64,000 bases of DNA, taken from NCBI RefSeq assembly GCF_913774235.1, contig NZ_CAJYDW010000017.1:62001-126000 (forward strand), given 5' to 3'. Below the pieces are notes generated by a model. It did no database searches. It was not told where the DNA came from and saw only the letters and a list, made by a program, of their open reading frames with translations. How positions within the stretch are numbered: the first letter of the stretch is position 1; every line of letters begins with the position of its first letter. A program made the translations under genes and the position numbers. This document shows, piece by piece, positions 15,681-24,461 of this stretch. The DNA comes from an uncultured Pseudomonas sp. Lineage in GTDB: Bacteria > Pseudomonadota > Gammaproteobacteria > Pseudomonadales > Pseudomonadaceae.

Positions 15681-16802
15681 TTATTGGAGAGAGCCTTTGG
15701 GGCCTGGGGCAGGGCGCGGCTTCGGTGCGGGCGGCGGGGTCGCCTTGCCGGGGCCTTGGCTGGTGCAGCGCTGGCCGGCCTTGAGGTACTTGCTGGCGAT
15801 CTTCCAGGCCGGTGCGTCCTGGCCGTTGCGGGGTTCCAGGCTGAGGTTGTAGTCACCCCAGCCCGGGCCGCCGGCCCAGAGAGTGACCGGCAGGCAATTA
15901 TCGGCCAGGTACTTGAGCGTATTCTCGAAGGGTACCAGCCAGTTCGGATTGTCGTTGGGAATGCCCAGTTCGCCGAGCAAACCCTGCTTGTTGTTGACCT
16001 TGAGCCATTCGACGAAGGGCTTGAGGCGGTTCACCCCGACCATCGGATCCTGGGGACCGGCGTCATCGGGATGGTCGTAGGTGCCGCTGTTGTTGCGATC
16101 CAGATAGGTGTGGGCCGAATAGATCAGCTTGTTGGCGGGGTCCTTGATGTCGAGCAGACCCACGCTGCCCCAGACGTCCCACAGCCAGGCGCTGGAATAG
16201 CCCTCGCCCTCGATGATCACCGGATGGACGCTGTCGTAGCGGCGAACCCCGTCGACCCCGGCCTGCATGATCTTGACGATGTTGTTGTCGGTGTAGACCG
16301 GTTCGTTGGACAGGTCGTAGCCGTACAGACCGGGGTGGTTGCCGAAGCGCAGGGCCAGGCGCTGGTAGAGATCGGTGAAGGCCTTGAAGGGCACGGCGTC
16401 GCTGCCCACCAGCTCGCCGCGGTAGCGCACCGAGTTGTGCAGGTCGAGCAGGATGCGGATGCCGTTCTTGTGCGCATAGCCCAGGGTCTTGCCGATCAGG
16501 TCGGCGTAGGCACTGTCCAGCGGCCCCATGAGCGTGGGCTGGAGTCGCTCCCAGAGGATCGGCAGACGCACGGTCTTGACCCCGCGCGCGCTCCAGTCCT
16601 TGAAGTATTGTTCGCTCGGGAAGACGTAGTTGACCCCATTGGTACCCGGCAGCACCTGGGGCGCGAAGGAGGCGGCGGAGAGGTTGATACCGATCAGGTC
16701 GATCCCGGCCTGGGCCAGAGGGGCGCTACCCAGCAAGAGCAGGGCGAGGGTGGCAGTGCGCAGCCGCAAGCAGGCAGCGGCAGGTCGCCGGACAGAGGGC
16801 AT
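15681..16802 (-). CDS. Secreted glycoside hydrolase family 5 cellulase (endoglucanase)
   Basis: This 373-residue protein has a signal peptide ending near AQAG (residue 33) followed by a GH5 (beta/alpha)8 barrel. The acid/base Glu lies in YGYDLSNEP (about residue 167) and the nucleophile Glu in GLLGELGIPN (about residue 278). Other family markers are VKTVRLPILWERLQP and HTYLD. It would cut beta-1,4-glucans in the periplasm or outside the cell. No cellulose-binding module is present; the C-terminus is a short Pro/Lys-rich tail. No cellulose synthase genes neighbour it, so a role in plant polymer breakdown or in exopolysaccharide turnover cannot be told apart. A CRP/Vfr-like palindrome lies about 100 bp upstream. 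Confidence 0.9.
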   Translation of the reverse strand: MPSVRRPAAACLRLRTATLALLLLGSAPLAQAGIDLIGINLSAASFAPQVLPGTNGVNYVFPSEQYFKDWSARGVKTVRLPILWERLQPTLMGPLDSAYADLIGKTLGYAHKNGIRILLDLHNSVRYRGELVGSDAVPFKAFTDLYQRLALRFGNHPGLYGYDLSNEPVYTDNNIVKIMQAGVDGVRRYDSVHPVIIEGEGYSSAWLWDVWGSVGLLDIKDPANKLIYSAHTYLDRNNSGTYDHPDDAGPQDPMVGVNRLKPFVEWLKVNNKQGLLGELGIPNDNPNWLVPFENTLKYLADNCLPVTLWAGGPGWGDYNLSLEPRNGQDAPAWKIASKYLKAGQRCTSQGPGKATPPPAPKPRPAPGPKGSLQ

Positions 16803-16900
16803 GGGAGCATCCTTGCAGAGCCGATGGGGAGGTGGTGAGGCGACGGTAGCACTACGAAAAAGTGCGTCGTAGAGGGCTTCGCTGGCAATTTTGCCATTAG

Positions 16901-16914
16901 GTGATGGCCATCAC
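16901..16914 (-). promoter_or_regulatory. Perfect palindrome upstream of the GH5 gene, Vfr/CRP-like
   Basis: GTGATGGCCATCAC is a perfect 14-bp palindrome 99 bp before the GH5 start codon. It fits GTGA-N6-TCAC, the core of the CRP/Vfr consensus, lacking only the outermost T and A. A second small dyad GGCAA-TT-TTGCC lies just upstream at 16884-16895. Confidence 0.45.
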
Positions 16915-17082
16915 GGGCTGTGCGCGATGTTCTTCGGCGGTCAGGTGATCCAGGCACCCCCCGCGTCGGGGAGGACCTACGCAAACACCGGGGCAGAGGC
17001 TGCCCTGCCGATAGGTATGGCGGGTGCTACGAGCGTCCTTCACCTACGCTCACCGGGCCTTGGGCGAGCGTCCTCCTACCGC

Positions 17083-17307
17083 TCAGGTCGCGCGCTTGGG
17101 CAACCGTCGATAGAGCTGTTCCACCTTCTCCCGCGCCCAGGGCGTGCGCCGCAGGAAGGTCAGGCTGGATTTGATGCTGGGTTCGTGGGTGAAGCAGCGC
17201 AGCGGAATGCGGCGCCCGAGTTCTTCCCAGCCGTGATGCTCCACCAGGCGGGTGAGCAGGGCTTCGAGGGTGATGCCTTCGAGGGCGGGGCGGGATTTGT
17301 CGGACAT
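17083..17307 (-). CDS. VF530-family DNA-binding protein (DUF2132)
   Basis: This 74-residue protein matches the VF530 family: PALEGITLEALLTRLVEHHGW, then RCFTHEPSIKSSLTFLRRTPWAREKVE. The family is named after Vibrio VF530, a small helical protein with DNA-binding properties; its role is not established. The start ATG at 17307 gives the family length. It stands alone, divergent from pcaI, with the PcaR operator between them about 90 bp from its start. Confidence 0.85.
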   Translation of the reverse strand: MSDKSRPALEGITLEALLTRLVEHHGWEELGRRIPLRCFTHEPSIKSSLTFLRRTPWAREKVEQLYRRLPKRAT

Positions 17308-17398
17308 CGGTTGGGCTCTTGGCTAGGATAGGGCAGTGTAGCCGGTGCGCCGGCTGACCGCGTACCGGTCGGGTCGATAGCCTGCTGAGCAATCCTGT

Positions 17399-17458
17399 TC
17401 GATAATCGAACTATTAGTCGATTATCGGATTGTTTGCGCCGGTAGGGCTTTGTAGTCT
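17399..17458 (+). promoter_or_regulatory. pcaIJF promoter with tandem PcaR operator
   Basis: TCGATAATCGA (17399-17409) and TCGATTATCGG (17418-17428) are 19 bp apart centre to centre. A -35 TTGTTT (17430-17435) starts 7 bp after the second centre and a -10 TAGTCT (17453-17458) follows after 17 bp. The string GTAGTCTG around this -10 recurs before pcaT at 20539-20546. Operator position predicts activation by PcaR. Confidence 0.8.
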
Positions 17459-17514
17459 GATCCCAGACCGCCGCACCGGGCGGCGCCGATAACAAAGACG
17501 CGAGTCGACAATCC

Positions 17515-18363
17515 ATGGCCCAGATCCTGTCCCTGAGCGAAGCCATCCAGCGCTTCGTCCACGATGGTGACACCGTCGCCCTCGAAGGCTTCACCCACCT
17601 CATCCCGACCGCCGCCGCCCACGAGTTGATCCGCCAGAACCGGCGCGATCTGACCCTGGTGCGCATGACCCCCGACCTGGTCTACGACCTGCTGATCGGC
17701 GCCGGCTGCGCCAAGCGGCTGATCTTCTCCTGGGGTGGCAACCCCGGCGTCGGCTCCCTGCACCGCCTGCGTGACGCGGTGGAGAAGGGCTGGCCGCACA
17801 AGCTGGACATCTCCGAGCACAGCCACGCGGCCCTGGCCAACGCCTATGTCGCCGGTGCCTCCAACCTGCCGTTCGCCGTGCTGCGTGGCTATCAGGGCTC
17901 GGACCTGGTCAAGGTCAACCCGGACATCAAATTCATCGAATGCCCCTTCACCGGCGAGAAGCTCGCCGCGGTGCCCAGCGTGCGTCCGGACGTCACCGTC
18001 ATCCACGCGCAAAAGGCCGACCGCCAGGGCAACGTACTGATCCAGGGCATCCTCGGCGTGCAGAAGGAAGCCGCCCTGGCCGCCCAGCGCTGCATCGTCA
18101 CCGTGGAAGAGATCGTCGACGACCTCCAGGCGCCGATGAACGCCTGCGTGCTGCCGACCTGGGCGCTGAGCGCCGTCTGCGTGGTACCGGGTGGGGCGCA
18201 TCCGTCCTATGCCCACGGCTACTACGAGCGCGACAACCGCTTCTACCAGGCCTGGGACCCGATCGCCCGCGACCGCGATACCTTCACCCAGTGGATCGAC
18301 ACCTACATCCGCGGTACCGCGGACTTCGCCGCCTTCCAGGCGAAGCTGGCTGCGGAGGCCTGA
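17515..18363 (+). CDS. pcaI: 3-oxoadipate CoA-transferase subunit A
   Basis: This 282-residue alpha subunit of a class I CoA-transferase, with PcaJ, moves CoA from succinyl-CoA to 3-oxoadipate. The nucleotide-loop region EGFTHLIPTAAAHELIRQ and the WGGNPGVGSLHRLRDAVEKGW segment belong to the longer CatI/PA0226 type, not to the 231-residue P. putida PcaI. It is first in pcaIJF, 3 bp before pcaJ. The leader holds an AACAAAGA string (17491-17498), one base off the Hfq/Crc motif. Regulation by PcaR is indicated by the operator 87 bp upstream. Confidence 0.92.
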   Translation: MAQILSLSEAIQRFVHDGDTVALEGFTHLIPTAAAHELIRQNRRDLTLVRMTPDLVYDLLIGAGCAKRLIFSWGGNPGVGSLHRLRDAVEKGWPHKLDISEHSHAALANAYVAGASNLPFAVLRGYQGSDLVKVNPDIKFIECPFTGEKLAAVPSVRPDVTVIHAQKADRQGNVLIQGILGVQKEAALAAQRCIVTVEEIVDDLQAPMNACVLPTWALSAVCVVPGGAHPSYAHGYYERDNRFYQAWDPIARDRDTFTQWIDTYIRGTADFAAFQAKLAAEA

Positions 18364-18366
18364 ATC

Positions 18367-19152
18367 ATGAGCGACTTCACCACCAATGAAATGATGACCG
18401 TGGCCGCCGCGCGCCGCCTCGGCAATGGCAGCGTCTGCTTCGTCGGCATCGGCCTGCCGTCCACCGCGGCGAATCTGGCGCGCCTGACCCATGCGCCGGA
18501 CGTGGTGCTGATCTACGAATCCGGCCCCATCGGCGCCAAGCCCACGGTGCTGCCGCTGTCCATCGGCGACGGCGAACTGGCCGAGACCGCCGACACCGTG
18601 GTGCCCACCGGCGAGATCTTCCGCTACTGGCTGCAGGGCGGGCGCATCGACGTCGGCTTCCTGGGTGCCGCCCAGGTCGACCGCTTCGGCAACATCAACA
18701 CCACGGTGATCGGTGACTACAACCAGCCCAAGGTCCGCCTGCCGGGCGCTGGCGGCGCGCCGGAGATCGCCGGCTCGGCCAAGGAGGTGCTGATCATCCT
18801 CAAGCAGTCGCACCGCAGCTTCGTCGACAAGCTGGCCTTCATCACCTCGGTGGGTTACGGCGAGGGTGGCGATCATCGCCAGCAGCTGGGCCTGCCGGGC
18901 AAGGGCCCGACCGCCATCATCACCGACCTCTGCATCATGGAGCCGGAAGCCGGCACCCACGAATTCGTGGTGACCGCCCTGCATCCCGGGGTGACTCGCG
19001 AGCAGGTGGTGGCTGCTACCGGCTGGGCCATCCGCTTCGCCGACCAGGTCGCCACCACCGAGGCGCCCACCGCCACCGAACTCGACGCCCTGCGCGATCT
19101 GCAGGCGCGTACTGCTGCCGCTCATGGCGGCCAGAAGGGAGGTGAGGAATGA
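18367..19152 (+). CDS. pcaJ: 3-oxoadipate CoA-transferase subunit B
   Basis: This 261-residue beta subunit carries the catalytic glutamate in LIYESGPIGA (Glu51), which forms the acyl-CoA-exchange thioester intermediate, and FVGIGLPSTAANLA upstream of it. The length matches CatJ/PA0227 and is longer than the 213-residue P. putida PcaJ. The stop overlaps the start of pcaF (ATGA), so the three genes are translationally linked. Confidence 0.92.
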   Translation: MSDFTTNEMMTVAAARRLGNGSVCFVGIGLPSTAANLARLTHAPDVVLIYESGPIGAKPTVLPLSIGDGELAETADTVVPTGEIFRYWLQGGRIDVGFLGAAQVDRFGNINTTVIGDYNQPKVRLPGAGGAPEIAGSAKEVLIILKQSHRSFVDKLAFITSVGYGEGGDHRQQLGLPGKGPTAIITDLCIMEPEAGTHEFVVTALHPGVTREQVVAATGWAIRFADQVATTEAPTATELDALRDLQARTAAAHGGQKGGEE

Positions 19153-20363
19153 GTCGCGCCGTCTATATCTGCGACGCCGTCCGCACGCCCATCGGCCGGC
19201 TCAACGGCGGACTGTCCGCCGTGCGCGCCGACGATCTGGCGGCCATCCCGCTCAAGGCATTGCAGGAGCGTAACCCGCAGGTGGACTGGTTCGCCGTGGA
19301 CGAGGTGTTCATGGGCTGCGCCAACCAGGCCGGCGAAGACAATCGCAACGTGGCGCGCATGGCGGTGCTGCTGTCGGGATTACCGGAAACCGTACCGGGC
19401 GTGACGCTGAATCGTCTCTGCGCCTCGGGCATGGAGGCGGTGGGCCAGGCCTACCGCGCCATCGCCCTGGGCGAGATGGACCTGGTGATCGCCGCCGGGG
19501 TGGAGTCCATGACCCGCGCGCCCTATGTCATGGGCAAGGCCGACAGCGCCTTCGGGCGCGGCCAGAAGCTGGAAGACACCACCCTGGGCTGGCGCTTCGT
19601 CAATCCGGCGCTGAAGGAAGCCTATGGCGTCGACAGCATGCCGGTCACCGGCGATAACGTCGCCGCCGACTATGGCGTCAGCCGCGCCGACCAGGACGCC
19701 TTCGGCCTGCGCAGCCAGCAACGCGCCGCCGCGGCCCAGGAGTCCGGTTACTACGCCGAGGAAATCGTCCCGGTAACCATCAAGGGCAAGAAGGGCGACG
19801 TGGTGGTGGAGCGCGACGAGCATCCCCGCCCGGATACCACCGCTGACGGCCTGGCCAAGCTCAAGCCGGTCAACGGCCCGGATAAGACCGTCACCGCTGG
19901 CAACGCCTCGGGGCTCAACGATGGCGCCTCGGCGATCATCCTGGCCTCGGCGGAAGCCGTGAAGAAGCACGGCCTCAGGCCGCGCGCCAAGGTACTGGGC
20001 ATGGCCAGCGGCGGGGTAGCGCCGCGCATCATGGGCGTCGGCCCGACGCCGGCGGTGCGCAAGCTGCTGGGGCAACTGGACCTATCCATCGACGCCTTCG
20101 ACGTCATCGAACTCAACGAAGCCTTCGCCGCCCAGGGGCTGGCGGTACTGCGCGAGCTGGGCGTGGCCGACGACAGTCCCAAGGTCAATCCCAACGGCGG
20201 TGCCATCGCCCTGGGCCATCCCCTGGGCATGAGCGGCAACCGCCTGGTGCTCACCGCGGTGCACCACCTGCAGAAGACCGGCGGCCGCCTGGGTCTCGCC
20301 ACCATGTGCGTGGGTGTTGGCCAGGGGTTGGCGTTGGCGGTGGAGCGGGTGGACGGGATCTAA
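19149..20363 (+). CDS. pcaF: 3-oxoadipyl-CoA thiolase
   Basis: This 404-residue thiolase performs the last beta-ketoadipate step, splitting 3-oxoadipyl-CoA into succinyl-CoA and acetyl-CoA. The nucleophile is Cys91 in NRLCASGMEA, the thiolase signature NEAFAAQGLA and the C-terminal GHPLGMSG and CVGVGQG motifs (catalytic His and Cys) are complete. The ATG overlaps the pcaJ stop. It is followed by a REP pair at 20382, which may end or stabilise the pcaIJF message before the separate pcaT promoter region. Confidence 0.95.
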   Translation: MSRAVYICDAVRTPIGRLNGGLSAVRADDLAAIPLKALQERNPQVDWFAVDEVFMGCANQAGEDNRNVARMAVLLSGLPETVPGVTLNRLCASGMEAVGQAYRAIALGEMDLVIAAGVESMTRAPYVMGKADSAFGRGQKLEDTTLGWRFVNPALKEAYGVDSMPVTGDNVAADYGVSRADQDAFGLRSQQRAAAAQESGYYAEEIVPVTIKGKKGDVVVERDEHPRPDTTADGLAKLKPVNGPDKTVTAGNASGLNDGASAIILASAEAVKKHGLRPRAKVLGMASGGVAPRIMGVGPTPAVRKLLGQLDLSIDAFDVIELNEAFAAQGLAVLRELGVADDSPKVNPNGGAIALGHPLGMSGNRLVLTAVHHLQKTGGRLGLATMCVGVGQGLALAVERVDGI

Positions 20364-20381
20364 AGCTTTATCGCTCGGGCC

Positions 20382-20443
20382 ATCGCGGCCATGGGCCGCT
20401 CCTACAAAAGCATGACCCTGTAGGAGCGGCCCATGGCCGCGAT
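20382..20443. repeat. REP pair between pcaF and pcaT
   Basis: Perfect 24-bp inverted arms 20382-20405 and 20420-20443 with a 14-base loop. The arms are identical in sequence to those at 15568-15622. No T-run follows, so it is a REP-type stem-loop and not a classic terminator. Confidence 0.85.
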
Positions 20444-20538
20444 TCTCGGGGCCGAGCGTCGAGCAAACCACCCAAATCTCATCCACTCCATGCCCACAAC
20501 CCCTGTAACCGCGTGTGTCTCCCAGAGTCCGAATGGCG

Positions 20539-20575
20539 GTAGTCTGTCTCCCGTCCATCCATACCTATAACTAAG
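20539..20575 (+). promoter_or_regulatory. Possible pcaT promoter region
   Basis: The gap holds GTAGTCTG (20539-20546), shared with the pcaI -10 region, and a TATAAC hexamer at 20566-20571. The TATAAC is only 12 bases before the ATG, so it is unlikely to be the -10. No PcaR palindrome was found here, unlike at pcaI and pcaK. Confidence 0.3.
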
Positions 20576-20582
20576 GATTCCC

Positions 20583-21875
20583 ATGAGCACGCAGCCACAT
20601 TACAGCTTCGAGGAGCGCAAGAAGCGCATCTTCGCCATCGTCGGTGCCTCCTCCGGCAACCTGGTCGAGTGGTTCGACTTCTACGTCTACGCCTTCTGCT
20701 CCATCTACTTCGCCGCCGCCTTCTTCCCCAAGAGCGACCCCACCGTGCAGTTGCTCAACACCGCCGGGGTGTTCGCCGCGGGCTTTCTCATGCGGCCCAT
20801 CGGTGGTTGGATCTTCGGTCGCATCGCCGACAAGTACGGTCGGCGCACCTCCATGGTCATCTCCATCCTGATGATGGGCGCCGGTTCCCTGGCCATCGCC
20901 TGCCTGCCCACCTATGCCAGCATCGGCGTCGCGGCGCCGGCCCTGTTGCTGCTCGCGCGACTGCTGCAAGGCATCTCGGTGGGCGGTGAATACGGCACCA
21001 CCGCTACCTACATGAGCGAGGTGGCGCTGCGCGGCCAGCGTGGCTTCTTCGCCTCCTTCCAATACGTCACCCTGATCGGCGGCCAGTTGCTGGCGGTGCT
21101 GGTGGTGGTGATCCTGCAACAGGTCTTGAGCGACGCCGACCTGCGCGCCTGGGGCTGGCGGATTCCCTTCCTGGTCGGCGCCGTTGCCGCGGTGATCTCG
21201 CTGTTCCTGCGCCGTTCGCTGGAAGAGACCACCACCGCCGAGAGCCGCGCCAACAAGGAGGCCGGCACCCTGGGTGGCCTGTTCAAGCACCACAAGGCGG
21301 CCTTCTTCACGGTGCTCGGCTACACCGCCGGCGGCTCGCTGATCTTCTATACCTTCACCACCTACATGCAGAAGTACCTGGTCAACACCAGCGGTATGGA
21401 TGCCAAGACCGCCAGTGGCGTGATGACCTGCGCCCTGCTGGTGTTCATGCTGATGCAGCCACTGTTCGGCATGCTCTCCGATCGCATCGGCCGCCGTGCC
21501 TCCATGCTGCTGTTCGGCGGTCTGGGCGCGGTCTGCACCTGGCCCATCCTTACCGCCCTGGCCAGCGTCCAGAGTCCCTTCGTGGCCTTCCTGCTGATCT
21601 GCCTGGCCATGGCCATCATCAGCCTCTACACCTCCATCAGCGGCCTGGTGAAGGCGGAGATGTTCCCGCCCGAGGTGCGCGCCCTGGGCGTGGGCCTGTC
21701 CTATGCGGTGGCCAACGCGCTCTTTGGCGGTTCAGCGGAATTCGTCGCCCTGAGCTTCAAGACCCAGGGGCACGAGGAAGTCTTCTATATCTATGTCTCG
21801 GTGATGCTGGCGGTGGCCTTCCTGGTCAGCCTGCGGCTGCCGCGGCAAGCCGCCTATCTGCACCACGACCACTAA
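20583..21875 (+). CDS. pcaT: MFS transporter for beta-ketoadipate/dicarboxylates
   Basis: This 430-residue member of the metabolite:H+ symporter MFS group shows [19 protein letters not shown] near the N-terminus, the loop [13 protein letters not shown] and [23 protein letters not shown], all typical of the group. Its place before pcaB matches pcaT in Pseudomonas, where PcaT takes up beta-ketoadipate. It starts the pcaTBDC unit; pcaB follows after 15 bp. The substrate is inferred from gene order. Confidence 0.9.
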   Translation: MSTQPHYSFEERKKRIFAIVGASSGNLVEWFDFYVYAFCSIYFAAAFFPKSDPTVQLLNTAGVFAAGFLMRPIGGWIFGRIADKYGRRTSMVISILMMGAGSLAIACLPTYASIGVAAPALLLLARLLQGISVGGEYGTTATYMSEVALRGQRGFFASFQYVTLIGGQLLAVLVVVILQQVLSDADLRAWGWRIPFLVGAVAAVISLFLRRSLEETTTAESRANKEAGTLGGLFKHHKAAFFTVLGYTAGGSLIFYTFTTYMQKYLVNTSGMDAKTASGVMTCALLVFMLMQPLFGMLSDRIGRRASMLLFGGLGAVCTWPILTALASVQSPFVAFLLICLAMAIISLYTSISGLVKAEMFPPEVRALGVGLSYAVANALFGGSAEFVALSFKTQGHEEVFYIYVSVMLAVAFLVSLRLPRQAAYLHHDH

Positions 21876-21890
21876 GTCCGAGGAGTCCCC

Positions 21891-23249
21891 ATGTCCAACC
21901 TGCTGTTCGACGCCTATTTCACCAACGCTGCCATGCGTGAGGTGTTCTGCGACCGGGGCCGACTGCAGGGCATGCTGGACTTCGAGGCGGCCCTGGCCCG
22001 TGCCGAGGCCGCGGTGGGGGTGATCCCGCAGGCGGCGGTGGCGCCCATCGCCGCCGCCTGCCGGGCGGAGCTGTATGACGCGGCCGAGCTGGCTCGCGCC
22101 GTGGTCAGTGCCGGCAACTCGGCCATTCCCCTGGTCAAGGCCCTGGGTCGGCAGATCGCCGCCGCGGATCCCGAAGCCGAGCGCCACGTGCATCGCGGCG
22201 CCACCAGCCAGGACGCCATGGACAGCGGGCTGGTGCTGCAGATTCGCCAGGCACTGGACCTCTTGGACGCCGACCTGGCACAACTGGCCGAGGCCCTCGC
22301 TACCCAGGCCGAGCGCCATGCCGGCACCGTGTTAGCCGGCCGTACCTGGCTGCAACACGCAACGCCGGTGACCCTGGGCATGAAACTGGCCGGGGTGCTG
22401 GGCGCCATCACCCGGCAGCGCCAACGCCTGGCCGAACTGCGACCAAGGGTGCTGGTGCTGCAATTCGGCGGTGCCTCGGGCAGCCTGGCCGCCCTGGGCG
22501 AGCAGGCCCTGCCGGTAGCCGAGGCCCTGGCTGGCGAGCTGGAACTGAGTCTGCCGGAGCAACCCTGGCACACCCAGCGTGATCGTCTCGTCGAAGTCGG
22601 CGCCTGGCTCGGCCTGGTGGCCGGCAGCCTGGGCAAGCTGGGGCGGGATCTCTCGCTGCTGATGCAGACCGAAGCCGCCGAGGTCTTCGAGCCTTCGGCG
22701 CCGGGCAAGGGTGGTTCCTCCACCATGCCCCACAAACGCAATCCGGTCGGCGCGGCCGTGCTCATCGCCGCCGCCACCCGCGCGCCGGGACTGGTCAGCA
22801 CCCTGTTTTCCGCCATGCCCCAGGAGCACGAGCGCAGCCTCGGCCTCTGGCACGCCGAGTGGGAAACCCTGCCGGAACTGTTCTGCCTGGTCTCCGGCGC
22901 CCTGCAACAGGCCCAGGCCATCGTCGCCGGCCTGGAAGTGGACGCCGCACGCATGCAGGCCAACCTGGAGCTCACCCACGGCCTGGTGCTGGCCGAGGCG
23001 GTGAGCATCGCCCTGGCCGGCCGCCTGGGCCGCGAGGCCGCCCATCACCTGGTGGAGCAGAGCTGCAAGCGCGCCGTCCAGGAGGGTCGCCACCTGCGCC
23101 AGGTCCTCGGCGATACCCCCGAGGTAACCGCCGAGCTCTCCAGCGCCGAGCTGGATCGCTTGCTGGACCCCGCCCATTACCAGGGCCAGGCCCGGGCCTG
23201 GGTGGCCCGCGCCCTGGCCGAACACCGCTCTCTGCTTGCCCACTCCTAA
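21891..23249 (+). CDS. pcaB: 3-carboxy-cis,cis-muconate cycloisomerase
   Basis: This 452-residue member of the fumarase/aspartase superfamily converts beta-carboxymuconate to gamma-carboxymuconolactone. The superfamily signature GKGGSSTMPHKRNP (about residues 277-290) holds the catalytic serine loop, and HRGATSQDAMDS (about 102-113) is the second conserved region. Length is normal for PcaB. A GAGGAG-like site precedes the ATG. Coordinates fit the pcaTBDC operon, with pcaD 16 bp downstream. Confidence 0.95.
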   Translation: MSNLLFDAYFTNAAMREVFCDRGRLQGMLDFEAALARAEAAVGVIPQAAVAPIAAACRAELYDAAELARAVVSAGNSAIPLVKALGRQIAAADPEAERHVHRGATSQDAMDSGLVLQIRQALDLLDADLAQLAEALATQAERHAGTVLAGRTWLQHATPVTLGMKLAGVLGAITRQRQRLAELRPRVLVLQFGGASGSLAALGEQALPVAEALAGELELSLPEQPWHTQRDRLVEVGAWLGLVAGSLGKLGRDLSLLMQTEAAEVFEPSAPGKGGSSTMPHKRNPVGAAVLIAAATRAPGLVSTLFSAMPQEHERSLGLWHAEWETLPELFCLVSGALQQAQAIVAGLEVDAARMQANLELTHGLVLAEAVSIALAGRLGREAAHHLVEQSCKRAVQEGRHLRQVLGDTPEVTAELSSAELDRLLDPAHYQGQARAWVARALAEHRSLLAHS

Positions 23250-23265
23250 ACAAGAGGACTGCCTG

Positions 23266-24054
23266 ATGCCCAGCGTACGTCTCGCCGATGGCGACCTGAA
23301 CTACCGGCTGGAGGGCCCCGAGGGCGCTCCGGTGCTGATCCTGTCCAACTCCCTGGGCACCAACCTGGCCATGTGGGATGACCAGGCCGCGGCCTTCAGC
23401 GAGAGCTTCCGCCTGCTGCGCTACGACACCCGCGGTCACGGCGCGTCCCTGGTGACGCCCGGCCCCTATCGCATGGACCAGAACGGCCGCGACGTCCTGG
23501 CCCTGGCCGATGCCCTGGGCATCGATCGCTTCGCCTTCTGCGGGCTGTCCATGGGCGGTTCCATCGGCCAGTGGCTGGGCATCAACGCGCCCGAGCGGGT
23601 CACCCGCCTGGTCCTGTGCAACACCGGCGCCAAGATCGGCACCCCCGAGGTGTGGAATACCCGCATCCAGACCGTGGAAGCCGGCGGCGAGCAGGCCATG
23701 CGCGACCTACGTGACGCCTCCATCGGCCGCTGGTTTACCCCCGACTTCGCCAGCGCCGAGCCGGCGAAAGTCGACCGTATCGTCGCCATGCTCGCCAGCA
23801 CCTCGCCCCAGGGCTACGCGGCCAACTGCGCGGCGGTGCGCGATGCCGACTTCCGCGAGGTGCTGGACGCCATCCAGGCGCCGACGCTGATCGTCGCCGG
23901 CACCCATGACGCCGTGACCACCCCGGCCGACGGACGCTTCCTGCAGGAACGCATCCCCGTCGCCGAGTACGTCGAGTTCCCCGCCGCCCACCTGTCCAAC
24001 GTGCAGATGGGCGCTGCCTTCACCCAACGCGTGCTGGCCTTCCTCAGCGCCTAA
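23266..24054 (+). CDS. pcaD: 3-oxoadipate enol-lactonase
   Basis: This 262-residue alpha/beta-hydrolase hydrolyses beta-ketoadipate enol-lactone to beta-ketoadipate, where the catechol and protocatechuate branches meet. The nucleophile Ser is in CGLSMGGSIGQ, the acid in AGTHDAVT and the His in AAHLSN. The frame is open from 23236, but the ATG at 23266 has an AAGAGG ribosome binding site (23252-23257) and gives the family N-terminus PSVRLADGDLNY. The stop is embedded in the ribosome binding site of pcaC. Confidence 0.94.
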   Translation: MPSVRLADGDLNYRLEGPEGAPVLILSNSLGTNLAMWDDQAAAFSESFRLLRYDTRGHGASLVTPGPYRMDQNGRDVLALADALGIDRFAFCGLSMGGSIGQWLGINAPERVTRLVLCNTGAKIGTPEVWNTRIQTVEAGGEQAMRDLRDASIGRWFTPDFASAEPAKVDRIVAMLASTSPQGYAANCAAVRDADFREVLDAIQAPTLIVAGTHDAVTTPADGRFLQERIPVAEYVEFPAAHLSNVQMGAAFTQRVLAFLSA

Positions 24055-24065
24055 AGGAGTCGATC

Positions 24066-24461
24066 TTGGACGAAAGAGAACGTTACGCAGCCGGCATGCA
24101 GGTCCGCCGCGCGGTGCTGGGCGATGCCCACGTCGACCGCAGCCTGGAAAAGCTGACGCCCTTCAACGAAGAATTCCAGGAGATGATCACCCGCCACGCC
24201 TGGGGCGACATCTGGACCCGCCCCGGTCTGCCGCGGCACACCCGTAGCCTGATCACCATCGCCATGCTCATCGGCATGAACCGCGAGGGTGAACTGCGCC
24301 TGCACCTGCGCGCGGCCCGTAGCAACGGGGTGACGCGGGAGGAGATCAAGGAGTTGATCATGCAGAGTGCCATCTACTGCGGCATCCCGGCGGCCAATGC
24401 CACCTTCCATCTGGCGGAGGCGGTGTGGGATGAGTTGGGGGTGGAGTCGTTGGAGGGGTGA
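24066..24461 (+). CDS. pcaC: 4-carboxymuconolactone decarboxylase
   Basis: This 131-residue AhpD-like protein decarboxylates gamma-carboxymuconolactone to the enol-lactone used by PcaD. The family signature is GDIWTRPGLPRHTRSLITIAM followed by HLRAARSNGVTREEIKELIMQ. It starts with TTG at 24066, seven bases after an AAGGAG ribosome binding site that overlaps the pcaD stop, so expression depends on coupling. It is the last gene of pcaTBDC; no T-rich terminator follows, only the repeat-rich 24.5-25.5 kb region. Confidence 0.95.
   Translation: MDERERYAAGMQVRRAVLGDAHVDRSLEKLTPFNEEFQEMITRHAWGDIWTRPGLPRHTRSLITIAMLIGMNREGELRLHLRAARSNGVTREEIKELIMQSAIYCGIPAANATFHLAEAVWDELGVESLEG

Noticed and set aside
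20566-20571. TATAAC as -10 of pcaT
   Set aside because: Only 12 bases before the ATG, leaving no room for a leader with a ribosome binding site.
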